Source of the DNA: Elusimicrobia bacterium UBA6262
GTDB taxonomy: Bacteria > CAYTYR01 > UBA6262
Reading direction: 5' to 3'
DNA length: 5,495 nt
Assembly (NCBI GenBank): GCA_002441095.1
Contig: DJVG01000035.1
Location: forward strand, 2,885 to 8,379
Shown here: positions 1-5,295 of the stretch, piece after piece
How positions within the stretch are numbered: position 1 is the stretch's first letter
How the letters are laid out: every line of letters starts with the position of its first letter
Position numbers and translations under genes: made by a program
The notes under the pieces: generated by a model
Databases searched by the model: none
Seen by the model: the letters and a program-made list of their open reading frames with translations, nothing else
What the model was told of the DNA's origin: nothing

Positions 1-173
1 TCACTGAGCCGGTCAAAAGACTGTACTGGCGCGCCCATACGTTCCGGGCCATATTCCGGGAAAGCCTGTATATATAGGCCTTCACCCAATGCGGCATCAG
101 CAAACAACAGGGCGGCTGTTTTTGCTCCCTGGCCGCCACGGCCATGCCAACGGATCTCTGTTAATTTACCCAT
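1..173 (-). CDS. 2-oxoacid:ferredoxin oxidoreductase, gamma subunit (N-terminal part, cut by window edge)
   Basis: Only the first 57 codons are present; the gene continues past base 1. The ATG at 173-171 opens MGKLTEIRWHGRGGQGAKTA, followed by a stretch ending FPEYGPERMGAPVQSFDRLS. The RWHGRGGQGAKTA and FPEYGPERMGAPV blocks are the signature of the gamma subunit/domain of pyruvate (or 2-ketoisovalerate) ferredoxin oxidoreductases. In that family the cytoplasmic complex converts a 2-oxoacid and CoA to an acyl-CoA and CO2 while reducing ferredoxin, and the gamma part is a structural Rossmann-like domain. The start is supported by an AGGAG ribosome binding site (plus-strand 183-187) nine bases upstream. 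A strong promoter lies about 90 bases upstream, so this is probably the first gene of its own operon, with delta, alpha and beta subunit genes expected beyond the edge. The gamma family is seen directly; whether the substrate is pyruvate or a branched-chain 2-oxoacid cannot be told from this fragment. Confidence 0.9.
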   Translation of the reverse strand, partial: MGKLTEIRWHGRGGQGAKTAALLFADAALGEGLYIQAFPEYGPERMGAPVQSFDRLS

Positions 174-211
174 ACTAAAATACTCCTTTTGCCTTTTGAT
201 ATAATGAAATA

Positions 212-242
212 GGCCTCTGATATTATTAACCCACCAGAGACC
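212..242 (-). promoter_or_regulatory. possible 5'-UTR hairpin ahead of the porG-like gene
   Basis: Between the predicted promoter and the porG-like start, bases 235-242 and 212-219 can form an 8-bp stem in the minus-strand transcript (GGTCTCTG with CAGAGGCC, one G-U pair) around a 15-base AT-rich loop. It is not followed by a U-tract, so it is not an intrinsic terminator. It matches no riboswitch I recognise. It could be a chance stem. Confidence 0.25.
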
Positions 243-258
243 CCGAAGAAACTAATTA

Positions 259-287
259 AGTATATCAGATTTCTCTTGCTTTGTCAA
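259..287 (-). promoter_or_regulatory. sigma-70 type promoter for the porG-like gene
   Basis: Reading the minus strand, TTGACA (287-282, perfect -35) is separated by exactly 17 bases from TATACT (264-259, a -10 with five of six consensus bases), and TGA directly precedes the -10, as in an extended -10. Transcription would start near base 252, leaving a leader of roughly 80 bases before the ATG at 173. The promoter lies in the gap just downstream of the stop codon of the secreted-protein gene (306), so it separates the redox operon from the dnaX-recR operon. The similarity to consensus is seen directly; activity is inferred. Confidence 0.75.
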
Positions 288-305
288 GGTCTAGTCATTA
301 ACACA

Positions 306-1796
306 CTAAAACTTAAAGGTTATTTTTTCCAACATCATTGGATTATAATAAGTCAGGCTAAAAAAGCGCCAGGCAGTACTGGCTATCGATCCTACCCATT
401 TCCCATCAGGGGCACGGGGTATCTCCCATTCATGCTGATAGGTGATAAGCCGTTCCTTATCTCCGGGATTAGCAGAAGTATACGGGAGAGCATGCTTTGG
501 GAGACGGACTAATAAGGCTATTTTATCCAGCTCCTGGGAAAATTTAATAGCTTTCTTCTTATATTCCTCAGCTTTCGCTTGCTGGCCGATACTGGCACTG
601 TATTTAGACATGATCTTATAGGCTAGCACCATTTGCGCTGTCCCTTCTATCCAAATGAGCCGTTTACGGGAGTTATTAATCTCTTGCGGGACGGTAAAGT
701 CAAATCCTTCTATTGATTTCTCTTTAATTGTATCCTTAACCAGCAAATAGGTCTCGGCAAATTCTATGAGCTTGAAGGGATCAATTTCCCATTTGGTCAA
801 GCGCACCGGGCCGATCACTGATAAGCTGTTAGAAATAGTATCCAAGGCTTTGGTCGGGTCAATCCCTGATTCATTATACCCGGCATTAAACCCGCCGTTA
901 TCCTTATTATAGGCTACTTCCTTAAACCAACGCTTCAATCCAGCCAATTCGCGGGAAATTACCCTGTCTGTAAAACCCCGTTCAGCAAATTCTTGTTTTA
1001 CCGGATCTGAGCATTGTTTACATATATTTTGCAGGATAATTAGTATGGAATAATAGTCTATGCAATTTTCCGTGGAATAAACCTTGCTCCAGTCCGGCCC
1101 CCACCCAGTGCCCATAGAAACTGCGCCTTGTTGGTTATCCTTGAAAAGGAAATGGGGCAAGGTGGAAACCCATTTAGCCATATCTATCACCCAGGGTAAA
1201 TAACTTCCATCCCCGGTGATCCTGATATACTGGATCGCGGCCAAAGCAACCCACATAGTGGGCCCGACATGCACCCGGTCCCCATCAATACCGATCACCA
1301 AATGGCCATTTCCGTCTAACTGGTCACTTAAATAAGAAGTATAAAAGCCTGGCGCCCCGTTCTTCAGACGATAAAATTCTTTTTCCATGTTATCCAGGAT
1401 CTGCCGGGCTTTTTTTTGTTTCCCGCAGGAGATATAGACCATGGCGGCGGTGGCTATGTCGTAGGTGAAGGATTGGTGTGCTAAATGGGGTGCATGGCCA
1501 GGCTCAAAAATGTCATCTGCAGGAAGATAATAATACAAGCTGGAATTCTGATAACTTTCTACCAGGCCGGTTATAGAAGACCGGCGCTCATCTAAAAATC
1601 TTAGGGTGTCTTGTTTTATATCGCTATATTTCTCCTTTAAGTTTGCATCCATATACTCTTCGTCCGGCCGCGCGTATACAGCTTCCTGGGCTTGCAGCGC
1701 CCCAGCCATGATAAGAGAAAATATAATAAGAATTTCTACTAGAAATCTTACCTTTAAGAAATCTGTGTAATCCTTTTTTAAAATCTGTATAATCAC
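306..1796 (-). CDS. predicted secreted protein of unknown function, possibly an alpha/alpha-toroid fold
   Basis: A 496-residue protein whose function I do not recognise. Residues about 17-36 are strongly hydrophobic (FLVEILIIFSLIMAGAL) and are followed by an AxA-like site (LQAQEAVYA), which looks like a signal peptide, so export is likely. The mature part has repeated aromatic-rich helical stretches such as SFTYDIATAAMVYISCGKQK, VHVGPTMWVALAAIQYIRIT and, near the C-terminus, IWIEGTAQMVLAYKIM and SIASTAWRFFSLTYYNPM. This pattern resembles (alpha/alpha)6-toroid proteins, a fold common among glycoside hydrolases, but I cannot name a catalytic pair and make no enzyme claim. The listed start is a GTG two bases after the recR stop. 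Upstream AAGAG (8 bases away) is only a weak ribosome binding site, and a stronger AAAGGTGAT overlaps the GTG itself, so the true start could be further in. No ATG occurs before the signal peptide. The first codons fall in a short direct repeat. Confidence 0.75.
   Translation of the reverse strand: MIIQILKKDYTDFLKVRFLVEILIIFSLIMAGALQAQEAVYARPDEEYMDANLKEKYSDIKQDTLRFLDERRSSITGLVESYQNSSLYYYLPADDIFEPGHAPHLAHQSFTYDIATAAMVYISCGKQKKARQILDNMEKEFYRLKNGAPGFYTSYLSDQLDGNGHLVIGIDGDRVHVGPTMWVALAAIQYIRITGDGSYLPWVIDMAKWVSTLPHFLFKDNQQGAVSMGTGWGPDWSKVYSTENCIDYYSILIILQNICKQCSDPVKQEFAERGFTDRVISRELAGLKRWFKEVAYNKDNGGFNAGYNESGIDPTKALDTISNSLSVIGPVRLTKWEIDPFKLIEFAETYLLVKDTIKEKSIEGFDFTVPQEINNSRKRLIWIEGTAQMVLAYKIMSKYSASIGQQAKAEEYKKKAIKFSQELDKIALLVRLPKHALPYTSANPGDKERLITYQHEWEIPRAPDGKWVGSIASTAWRFFSLTYYNPMMLEKITFKF
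1751..1794 (-). repeat. imperfect 22-bp tandem direct repeat covering the start of the secreted-protein gene
   Basis: On the minus strand, 1794-1773 reads GATTATACAGATT then an A-rich end, and 1772-1751 reads GATTACACAGATT then TTAAAGG-like bases. The two 22-base units abut and share the GATTAYACAGATTT core. Immediately downstream (about 1750-1729) an AAGATTTCT/AGAAATTCTT near-palindrome follows. The repeats encode residues about 2-16 of the predicted protein, ahead of the hydrophobic core of the signal peptide, which raises the possibility that this is non-coding repeat sequence and that translation begins differently. Confidence 0.6.
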
Positions 1797-1798
1797 CT

Positions 1799-2398
1799 TT
1801 AAAGCTCTTTTCTTCCTTCTAAGGCTTTGCTTAAGGTCATTTCATCTGCATATTCCAGGCTGGATCCAATTGGTAAGCCGTAGGCTATCCGCATAACTTT
1901 AACGCCTAAAGGCTTGATCAAGCGTGATAAATACAGGGCTGTAGCCTCACCCTCTACATTGGGATTAGTAGCAATGATCACTTCTTGCACATTATCTTTT
2001 CCGATACGGGTAAGCAGGTCTTTTATTTTTAAGTCTTCCGGACCAATGCCTTCAATAGGAGAAAGTGCCCCTAAGAGTACGTGATATACTCCTTTATGAC
2101 CCCTGGTTTTCTCCAAGGCGATCACATCAAATGGCTCTTCCACTACACAGATCATGGCATGATCTCTCTCGCTGTCTTGGCAAATGGCACAAGGATCTGT
2201 ATCAGTCACGTTATTGCAGGTGGAACAGTACCGGATGCTTTCTTTGGCCAGCTTGATCGCTTCAGCCAGGTCTACTACTTCTTCTTTATTGGTCTTCAGT
2301 ATATAATAAGCCAGCCGTTCAGCTGTCTTAGGCCCGATGCCAGGCAGCCGATGCAAAGCTTCAACTAATTTTTGGAGACTTTGGATCTGATACACCAT
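1799..2398 (-). CDS. recR: recombination mediator protein RecR
   Basis: A 199-residue protein, the usual length for RecR (about 200). In order: a helix-hairpin-helix motif (residues 15-34, LHRLPGIGPKTAERLAYYIL), a four-cysteine zinc site (C58, C61, C70, C73) and a Toprim domain opening with MICVVEEPFDV (82-92) and containing ATNPNVEGEATALYL, then the conserved GLPIGSSLEYADEMTLSKAL end. In the family, RecR works in the cytoplasm with RecO (and RecF) to load RecA onto SSB-coated gapped DNA; rings of RecR clamp DNA. The ATG at 2398-2396 is preceded by AGGA (plus-strand 2409-2412) ten bases upstream. This site abuts the MITE-like element that separates recR from ybaB. Gene order dnaX-ybaB-recR is conserved across many bacteria, which supports the call. 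Confidence 0.97.
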   Translation of the reverse strand: MVYQIQSLQKLVEALHRLPGIGPKTAERLAYYILKTNKEEVVDLAEAIKLAKESIRYCSTCNNVTDTDPCAICQDSERDHAMICVVEEPFDVIALEKTRGHKGVYHVLLGALSPIEGIGPEDLKIKDLLTRIGKDNVQEVIIATNPNVEGEATALYLSRLIKPLGVKVMRIAYGLPIGSSLEYADEMTLSKALEGRKEL

Positions 2399-2411
2399 AT
2401 TTATGTTATCC

Positions 2412-2444
2412 TAGGGTAGCGAGGCTAATATTTCTTTACATTTG
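2412..2444 (+). repeat. terminal inverted repeat, recR-proximal
   Basis: Starts TAGGGTAGCGAGGC and is mirrored by 2648-2680. Weaker complementarity continues inward (GGGAA at 2446-2450 against 2642-2646 with one G-T). The last T of the AGGA-complement used by recR (2409-2412) is its first base. Confidence 0.85.
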
Positions 2445-2453
2445 CGGGAACTA

Positions 2454-2532
2454 TTTTTTCCTGATTCAAGGCACGAGGAGTGAGGCGTAGTAGCACTACG
2501 TAAACGACGAGTAACGCCGAAGCAGGGAAAAA
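2454..2532. repeat. internal palindromic arm 1 of the MITE-like element
   Basis: CGTAGT (2486-2491), spacer AGC, then ACTACG (2495-2500) form a perfect short hairpin. Outside it, GGC/GCC and TTC/GAA pairs and finally TTTTTTCCTG (2454-2463) against CAGGGAAAAA (2523-2532) extend a broken stem. It shares the GGAGYGA...GGCGTA pattern with the reverse complement of arm 2, so the two arms look like related modules in opposite orientation. Confidence 0.55.
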
Positions 2533-2581
2533 GAGCCCCGCCCGTAGGGAAGGATGTATTTGGCCGACTACTGTGTTGCTT

Positions 2582-2624
2582 CTCCTTGACGTATCTACAG
2601 ATACGCCAGCGTCGTCGCTCCTTG
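2582..2624. repeat. internal palindromic arm 2 of the MITE-like element
   Basis: CGTATC (2590-2595) and GATACG (2600-2605) form a perfect hairpin with a TACA loop. The arm is bracketed by two direct copies of CTCCTTG (2582-2588 and 2618-2624). Its reverse complement carries GGAGCGA then GGCGTA, matching the GGAGTGA then GGCGTA of arm 1. Confidence 0.5.
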
Positions 2625-2647
2625 TATTCGACTCAAAGCCATTCCTT

Positions 2648-2680
2648 CAAATGCAAAGAAATATTAGCCTCGCTACCCTA
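2648..2680 (-). repeat. terminal inverted repeat, ybaB-proximal
   Basis: Mirror of 2412-2444 with one mismatch. Read on the minus strand it begins TAGGGTAG, whose TAG (2675-2673) is the in-frame stop of ybaB. The last two codons of ybaB (TTA GGG) span the insertion junction. Confidence 0.85.
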
Positions 2681-2975
2681 ATCCCGGAATATTCAGGCCC
2701 CCGGATATTTTCTTCATTTCACTGGCCATTAATTCCTGTGATTTAGTTATAGCCTCGTTAAAAGCGCGTAGAAATACTTTTTCCAATTTATCCGTAGTAG
2801 CCCCACTGAGCAGTTCAGGTGTGATCTTTAACGATTGTATTTCCTGCTTGCCATTCATCATAATTTGCACGCCTTGGGTATCAACCTGAATGGTTTTATT
2901 TTTTAGTTCCTCTTGTACTTTCTTCATCTGGGATTGCATTTCTTTGGCCTGCTTTAGCAGTTTAAACATATCCAC
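2673..2975 (-). CDS. ybaB: YbaB/EbfC family nucleoid-associated DNA-binding protein
   Basis: A 100-residue protein, close to the family's usual 100-110. It opens MDMFKLLKQAKEMQSQMKKV, a long basic helix typical of YbaB, followed by a beta region (VQIMMNGKQEIQSLKITPELL) and a second helix (FLRAFNEAITKSQELMASEM) and ends GGLNIPGLG. In the family, homodimers bind DNA in the nucleoid with tweezer-like coiled coils and may affect expression or repair. The first start is GTG at 2975, five bases after the dnaX stop, with AAGGGGA in the last dnaX codons about ten bases upstream. An ATG two codons later (2969) is possible but badly spaced for that site. The stop codon is contributed by the terminal repeat of the MITE-like element, yet protein length appears unaffected. 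Placement between dnaX and recR fits the conserved cluster. Confidence 0.95.
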   Translation of the reverse strand: MDMFKLLKQAKEMQSQMKKVQEELKNKTIQVDTQGVQIMMNGKQEIQSLKITPELLSGATTDKLEKVFLRAFNEAITKSQELMASEMKKISGGLNIPGLG

Positions 2976-2980
2976 TCTGC

Positions 2981-4657
2981 TTATTCCCCTTTCTTTATAT
3001 TATTAGATACTATTTCTCCGCCAAATATGTCCAGGACCCTGCGTACTACCGGGTCCCCTTCGGCTGGAGCAGTGTCTATTGCCGGGGCCTGAAGATTGTC
3101 CCCGTTTAATACTGTTTCTTCCTCTTCTAAAATAATCTCTTCTTCACCAGCCAGCTCTGCCGGTATAGTACTGCCAGCACTGGTGATGCTGGCGATCTTT
3201 ATCGGGATTTGGAAAACCTGCCGGGCAATTGCTTCAATTATCTTAATATTGTCAGCGCGTTCAATAGTCTGTTTCTGAAATTTATCTTGCTGGCCAAACT
3301 CCACGGTTAGTACTGTGCCGGACAGATCTTTGACCCTGGCCTGCCCTAAAGATGCGGCCAGTCCAGGTTTCTTTTTACGAACTTCTTCCAGTACTATATC
3401 CCACTGCTGCCGCAATGGCGTATTCCCAACAACAGCTTTTTGTTCAGGGACTGCTTCGGCTTTAAGCAGGGGGCTTTTTTTTACCAGCGGTTTAGCAGCG
3501 GTATTATTGCCGCTATTGCCTTTTTCGAGCGCTTCCAGGCGGCCGATCAATTCATCTATGGCGATATAAGGACGGGCAATACGCAATAAGCCGATTTCCA
3601 GTACGATCTTCGGCTGGTCAGTATATTTCATATCCCGCTCCAATGTTTCCAGCAACTCAATATAATGAAGCAAAGCTTCTTCCGGTACTGGCTCAATTTG
3701 GTCCTTAAGAGCATTAATGGCTTCCTGGGATAAGGTGATTAATTCCTGGGGCTGTGCGCTGATCTTAGCCATTACTAAATTACGGAAATGCCCATGCAAG
3801 TCTTTGGCTAGCTGATACAGATCCAGTCCTTGCTCCTGGGCTTCGCTGATCAATGTTAATATGTCTGTTGCCGTCTGCATAAAAATAGCACCGCTGCATT
3901 TTAGCAATAATTCCTGGCTGGTAATTCCCAGGATAGAGCGTACTGTATGGCCTGCTATTTCTTGCCCCGCCCCCACAAAAGATATTACCTGGTCTAGGGT
4001 GCTTTGAGCATCACGCATACTGCCTTGTGCCGACTGGCTAATAATATTCAAAGCCTCATCAGAGATCGTTATTTTTTCCTTAGCCGCAATGGTTTTAAGG
4101 TGTTTTTCGATAACTGCAGCAGTAATCAGCTTAAAACTAAAACGCTGGCAGCGGGAGAGAATAGTTTCCGGGATTGACTGTGGTTCGGTAGTCGCGAAAA
4201 TAAAAATAATATGCCGCGGTGGTTCTTCCAGGGTTTTAAGGAGAGCGTTAAAGCCATCATTGGAAAGCTGATGTACTTCATCGATAATATATATCTTATA
4301 TCTGGCATAAGAAGGCGCGAATTTAACATTTTCCCGCAGGGCTTTAATCGCATCAATGCCCCGGTTAGAAGCACCGTCAATTTCCAGTACATCCAAAGAA
4401 TTCCCTTCCGTAATTTCCTGGCATAACTGACAGGTGTTATCTGGTTCAGCTATCGGGCCCTTTTTGCAGTTCAGTGCTTTGGCAAAAATCCTGGCAGCTG
4501 TGGTCTTGCCCACTCCCCGGGGACCGGAAAACAGATAGGCCTGGCCGATCTTGCCGCTGGTAATAGCGTTTTGCAAGGCTTGAGTCACTATTTCTTGGCC
4601 GATAATATCGCTGAAGACCTGAGGCCTGTATTTTCTGGCTAACACTAAATAACTCAT
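2981..4657 (-). CDS. dnaX: DNA polymerase III subunit tau (with probable gamma form by frameshifting)
   Basis: A 558-residue clamp-loader ATPase. Residues align position by position with the E. coli protein over domain I: Walker A GPRGVGKT (45-52), Walker B with DEVH (126-129), FNALLKTLEEPP (136-147), sensor/arginine-finger SRC (168-170). Domains II-III (about 180-365) are followed by a linker rich in Gly, Asn, Lys and Pro (about 378-415), a tau-specific domain starting QQWDIVLEEV, an acidic stretch (EEEIILEEEE) and a terminal VVRRVLDIFGGEIV. In the family, DnaX with HolA and HolB homologues loads the beta clamp, and tau links the clamp loader to polymerase. The zinc-site cysteines are C64, C76 and C79; the usual fourth (position 73) is Asp. 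The ATG at 4657 has AGGA six bases upstream inside the last codons of the preceding gene, giving tight coupling. The linker carries a slippery A8 run with a downstream hairpin. Confidence 0.97.
   Translation of the reverse strand: MSYLVLARKYRPQVFSDIIGQEIVTQALQNAITSGKIGQAYLFSGPRGVGKTTAARIFAKALNCKKGPIAEPDNTCQLCQEITEGNSLDVLEIDGASNRGIDAIKALRENVKFAPSYARYKIYIIDEVHQLSNDGFNALLKTLEEPPRHIIFIFATTEPQSIPETILSRCQRFSFKLITAAVIEKHLKTIAAKEKITISDEALNIISQSAQGSMRDAQSTLDQVISFVGAGQEIAGHTVRSILGITSQELLLKCSGAIFMQTATDILTLISEAQEQGLDLYQLAKDLHGHFRNLVMAKISAQPQELITLSQEAINALKDQIEPVPEEALLHYIELLETLERDMKYTDQPKIVLEIGLLRIARPYIAIDELIGRLEALEKGNSGNNTAAKPLVKKSPLLKAEAVPEQKAVVGNTPLRQQWDIVLEEVRKKKPGLAASLGQARVKDLSGTVLTVEFGQQDKFQKQTIERADNIKIIEAIARQVFQIPIKIASITSAGSTIPAELAGEEEIILEEEETVLNGDNLQAPAIDTAPAEGDPVVRRVLDIFGGEIVSNNIKKGE
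3451..3482 (-). promoter_or_regulatory. candidate programmed -1 frameshift (or slippage) site producing the dnaX gamma form
   Basis: On the minus strand an A8 run (3482-3475) is read GTA AAA AAA AGC (codons 392-395), so the heptamer A_AAA_AAA (3482-3476) is in the frame needed for tandem -1 slippage. After a six-base spacer, CTGCTT (3469-3464) and AAGCAG (3456-3451) form a perfect 6-bp stem with a 7-base loop. In the -1 frame the next codons are AAG CCC CCT GCT and then stop TAA (3464-3462), giving a product of about 398 residues that ends in the linker just after domain III. This matches the design known from E. coli dnaX (A_AAA_AAG plus stem-loop); Thermus uses an A9 run and transcriptional slippage. 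No strong upstream Shine-Dalgarno-like stimulator is visible. The elements are seen; frameshifting itself is inferred. Confidence 0.7.
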
Positions 4658-4660
4658 GAT

Positions 4661-5275
4661 TTATCCTATGATGCTGGTGATTTTGGTGAGCAATTCGTAT
4701 TCTAAGGGTGTGCGGGCAGAACTTTCTAATATCCTCTTTATATTAACCACACTTTCTGGAATAATCCCGGTGCTTGGCTTCATAAATGCCATTTGAGATT
4801 GAATGGTGTTTATTTCCGTCAGCATTTTGGCTTTTTGCTCGGTGGTTAGGTTAAGTTGTTCTAATGAAGCAGAGATCACCTGCAATAATTCTTTTAGGTC
4901 TTTGTATCGATTTTCACCGATCGTGATAGTATGAGCCCGATCATAGCTTTCCTGTTGCATTTGCAGGTCCATATTTTGTTTAGCTCTGGTATTGCCGCGG
5001 GCAGGGAAATGCGCAGTGGCTTTATCGGGCTCCATTAAGGCTACTTCTACTTCTTCGGTGCCAGCAGAGGTGATATTGATTAGATTTCCGGGGTCTTGGA
5101 AAATGATCAGTTTTTCATTTTCCAAGTAATGAATAATATCTTTAAGTAACCCGGGGCTAGCTCCTACATACTCCATTATTTTATTAAAATGAACTGCGTG
5201 ACTCTCCTCTCCTTCGGTTAATTCATATATCTGGCGCATAACCATAAATCTATTTTTAGCCTGGTCATCATTCAT
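4661..5275 (-). CDS. winged-helix protein of unknown function, first gene of the dnaX operon segment
   Basis: A 204-residue cytoplasmic protein that I cannot assign to a named family. Residues about 10-80 look like a winged helix-turn-helix: FMVMRQIYELTEG, then FNKIMEYVGASPGLLKDIIHYLENEKLI, then a wing-like IIFQDPGNLINITSAG that resembles the 'longer-linker, ITxxG' end of many such domains. A polar linker (about 83-118) follows, with no hydrophobic stretch. The C-terminal half (about 120-190) is predicted helical: KDLKELLQVISASLEQLNL, TTEQKAKMLTEINTIQSQM, then PESVVNIKRILESSA. This helical tail recalls one I associate with diverse uncharacterised or phage-defence-associated bacterial proteins, but that is recollection only. 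The ATG is preceded by AGAGGA five bases upstream. The stop is 3 bp from the dnaX start, and its last codons contain the dnaX ribosome binding site. A regulatory or DNA-associated role is inferred from fold and location. Confidence 0.85.
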   Translation of the reverse strand: MNDDQAKNRFMVMRQIYELTEGEESHAVHFNKIMEYVGASPGLLKDIIHYLENEKLIIFQDPGNLINITSAGTEEVEVALMEPDKATAHFPARGNTRAKQNMDLQMQQESYDRAHTITIGENRYKDLKELLQVISASLEQLNLTTEQKAKMLTEINTIQSQMAFMKPSTGIIPESVVNIKRILESSARTPLEYELLTKITSIIG

Positions 5276-5295
5276 AATTATCCTCTGTTATAAAG

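Larger units (their letters stand above)
2412..2680. mobile_element. MITE-like non-coding element with long terminal inverted repeats between ybaB and recR
   Basis: Bases 2412-2444 and 2648-2680 are inverted repeats matching at 32 of 33 positions (the only mismatch is 2438 against 2654). The ends are TA, so if TA is a target duplication the element proper is 2414-2678 with termini GGGTAGCG. The interior has no convincing gene but holds two further palindromic arms (centred near 2493 and 2598). About 265 bp, no coding capacity, long terminal repeats and a TA target are the marks of a miniature inverted-repeat element mobilised by an IS630/Tc1-mariner type transposase; that assignment is inference, since no transposase is in the window. 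The high-coordinate terminal repeat supplies the ybaB stop codon (2675-2673). The low-coordinate one abuts the recR ribosome binding site. In the operon transcript the ends would form a long hairpin between the two genes. Confidence 0.75.

Noticed and set aside
240..305. Intrinsic terminator after the secreted-protein gene
   Set aside because: No GC-rich stem followed by a U-tract on the minus strand in this gap.
2065..2368. Plus-strand frames opposite recR
   Set aside because: Antisense to a strongly conserved gene with all RecR motifs; no ribosome binding site or family resemblance.
3363..3380. Second slippery site in dnaX (CGT AAA AAG)
   Set aside because: The first base of the heptamer is T, so the P-site codon could not re-pair properly, and there is no adjacent prompt stop or clear stem.
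3096..3569. Plus-strand frames opposite the dnaX 3' half
   Set aside because: Shadow frames of the tau linker and tail; composition is Ser/Leu rich without domain features.
5280..5295. TATAAC as a -10 box for the winged-helix gene
   Set aside because: The best -35 at 18 bases is TTCAAA inside the repeat hairpin, and the transcript start would fall on the ribosome binding site.
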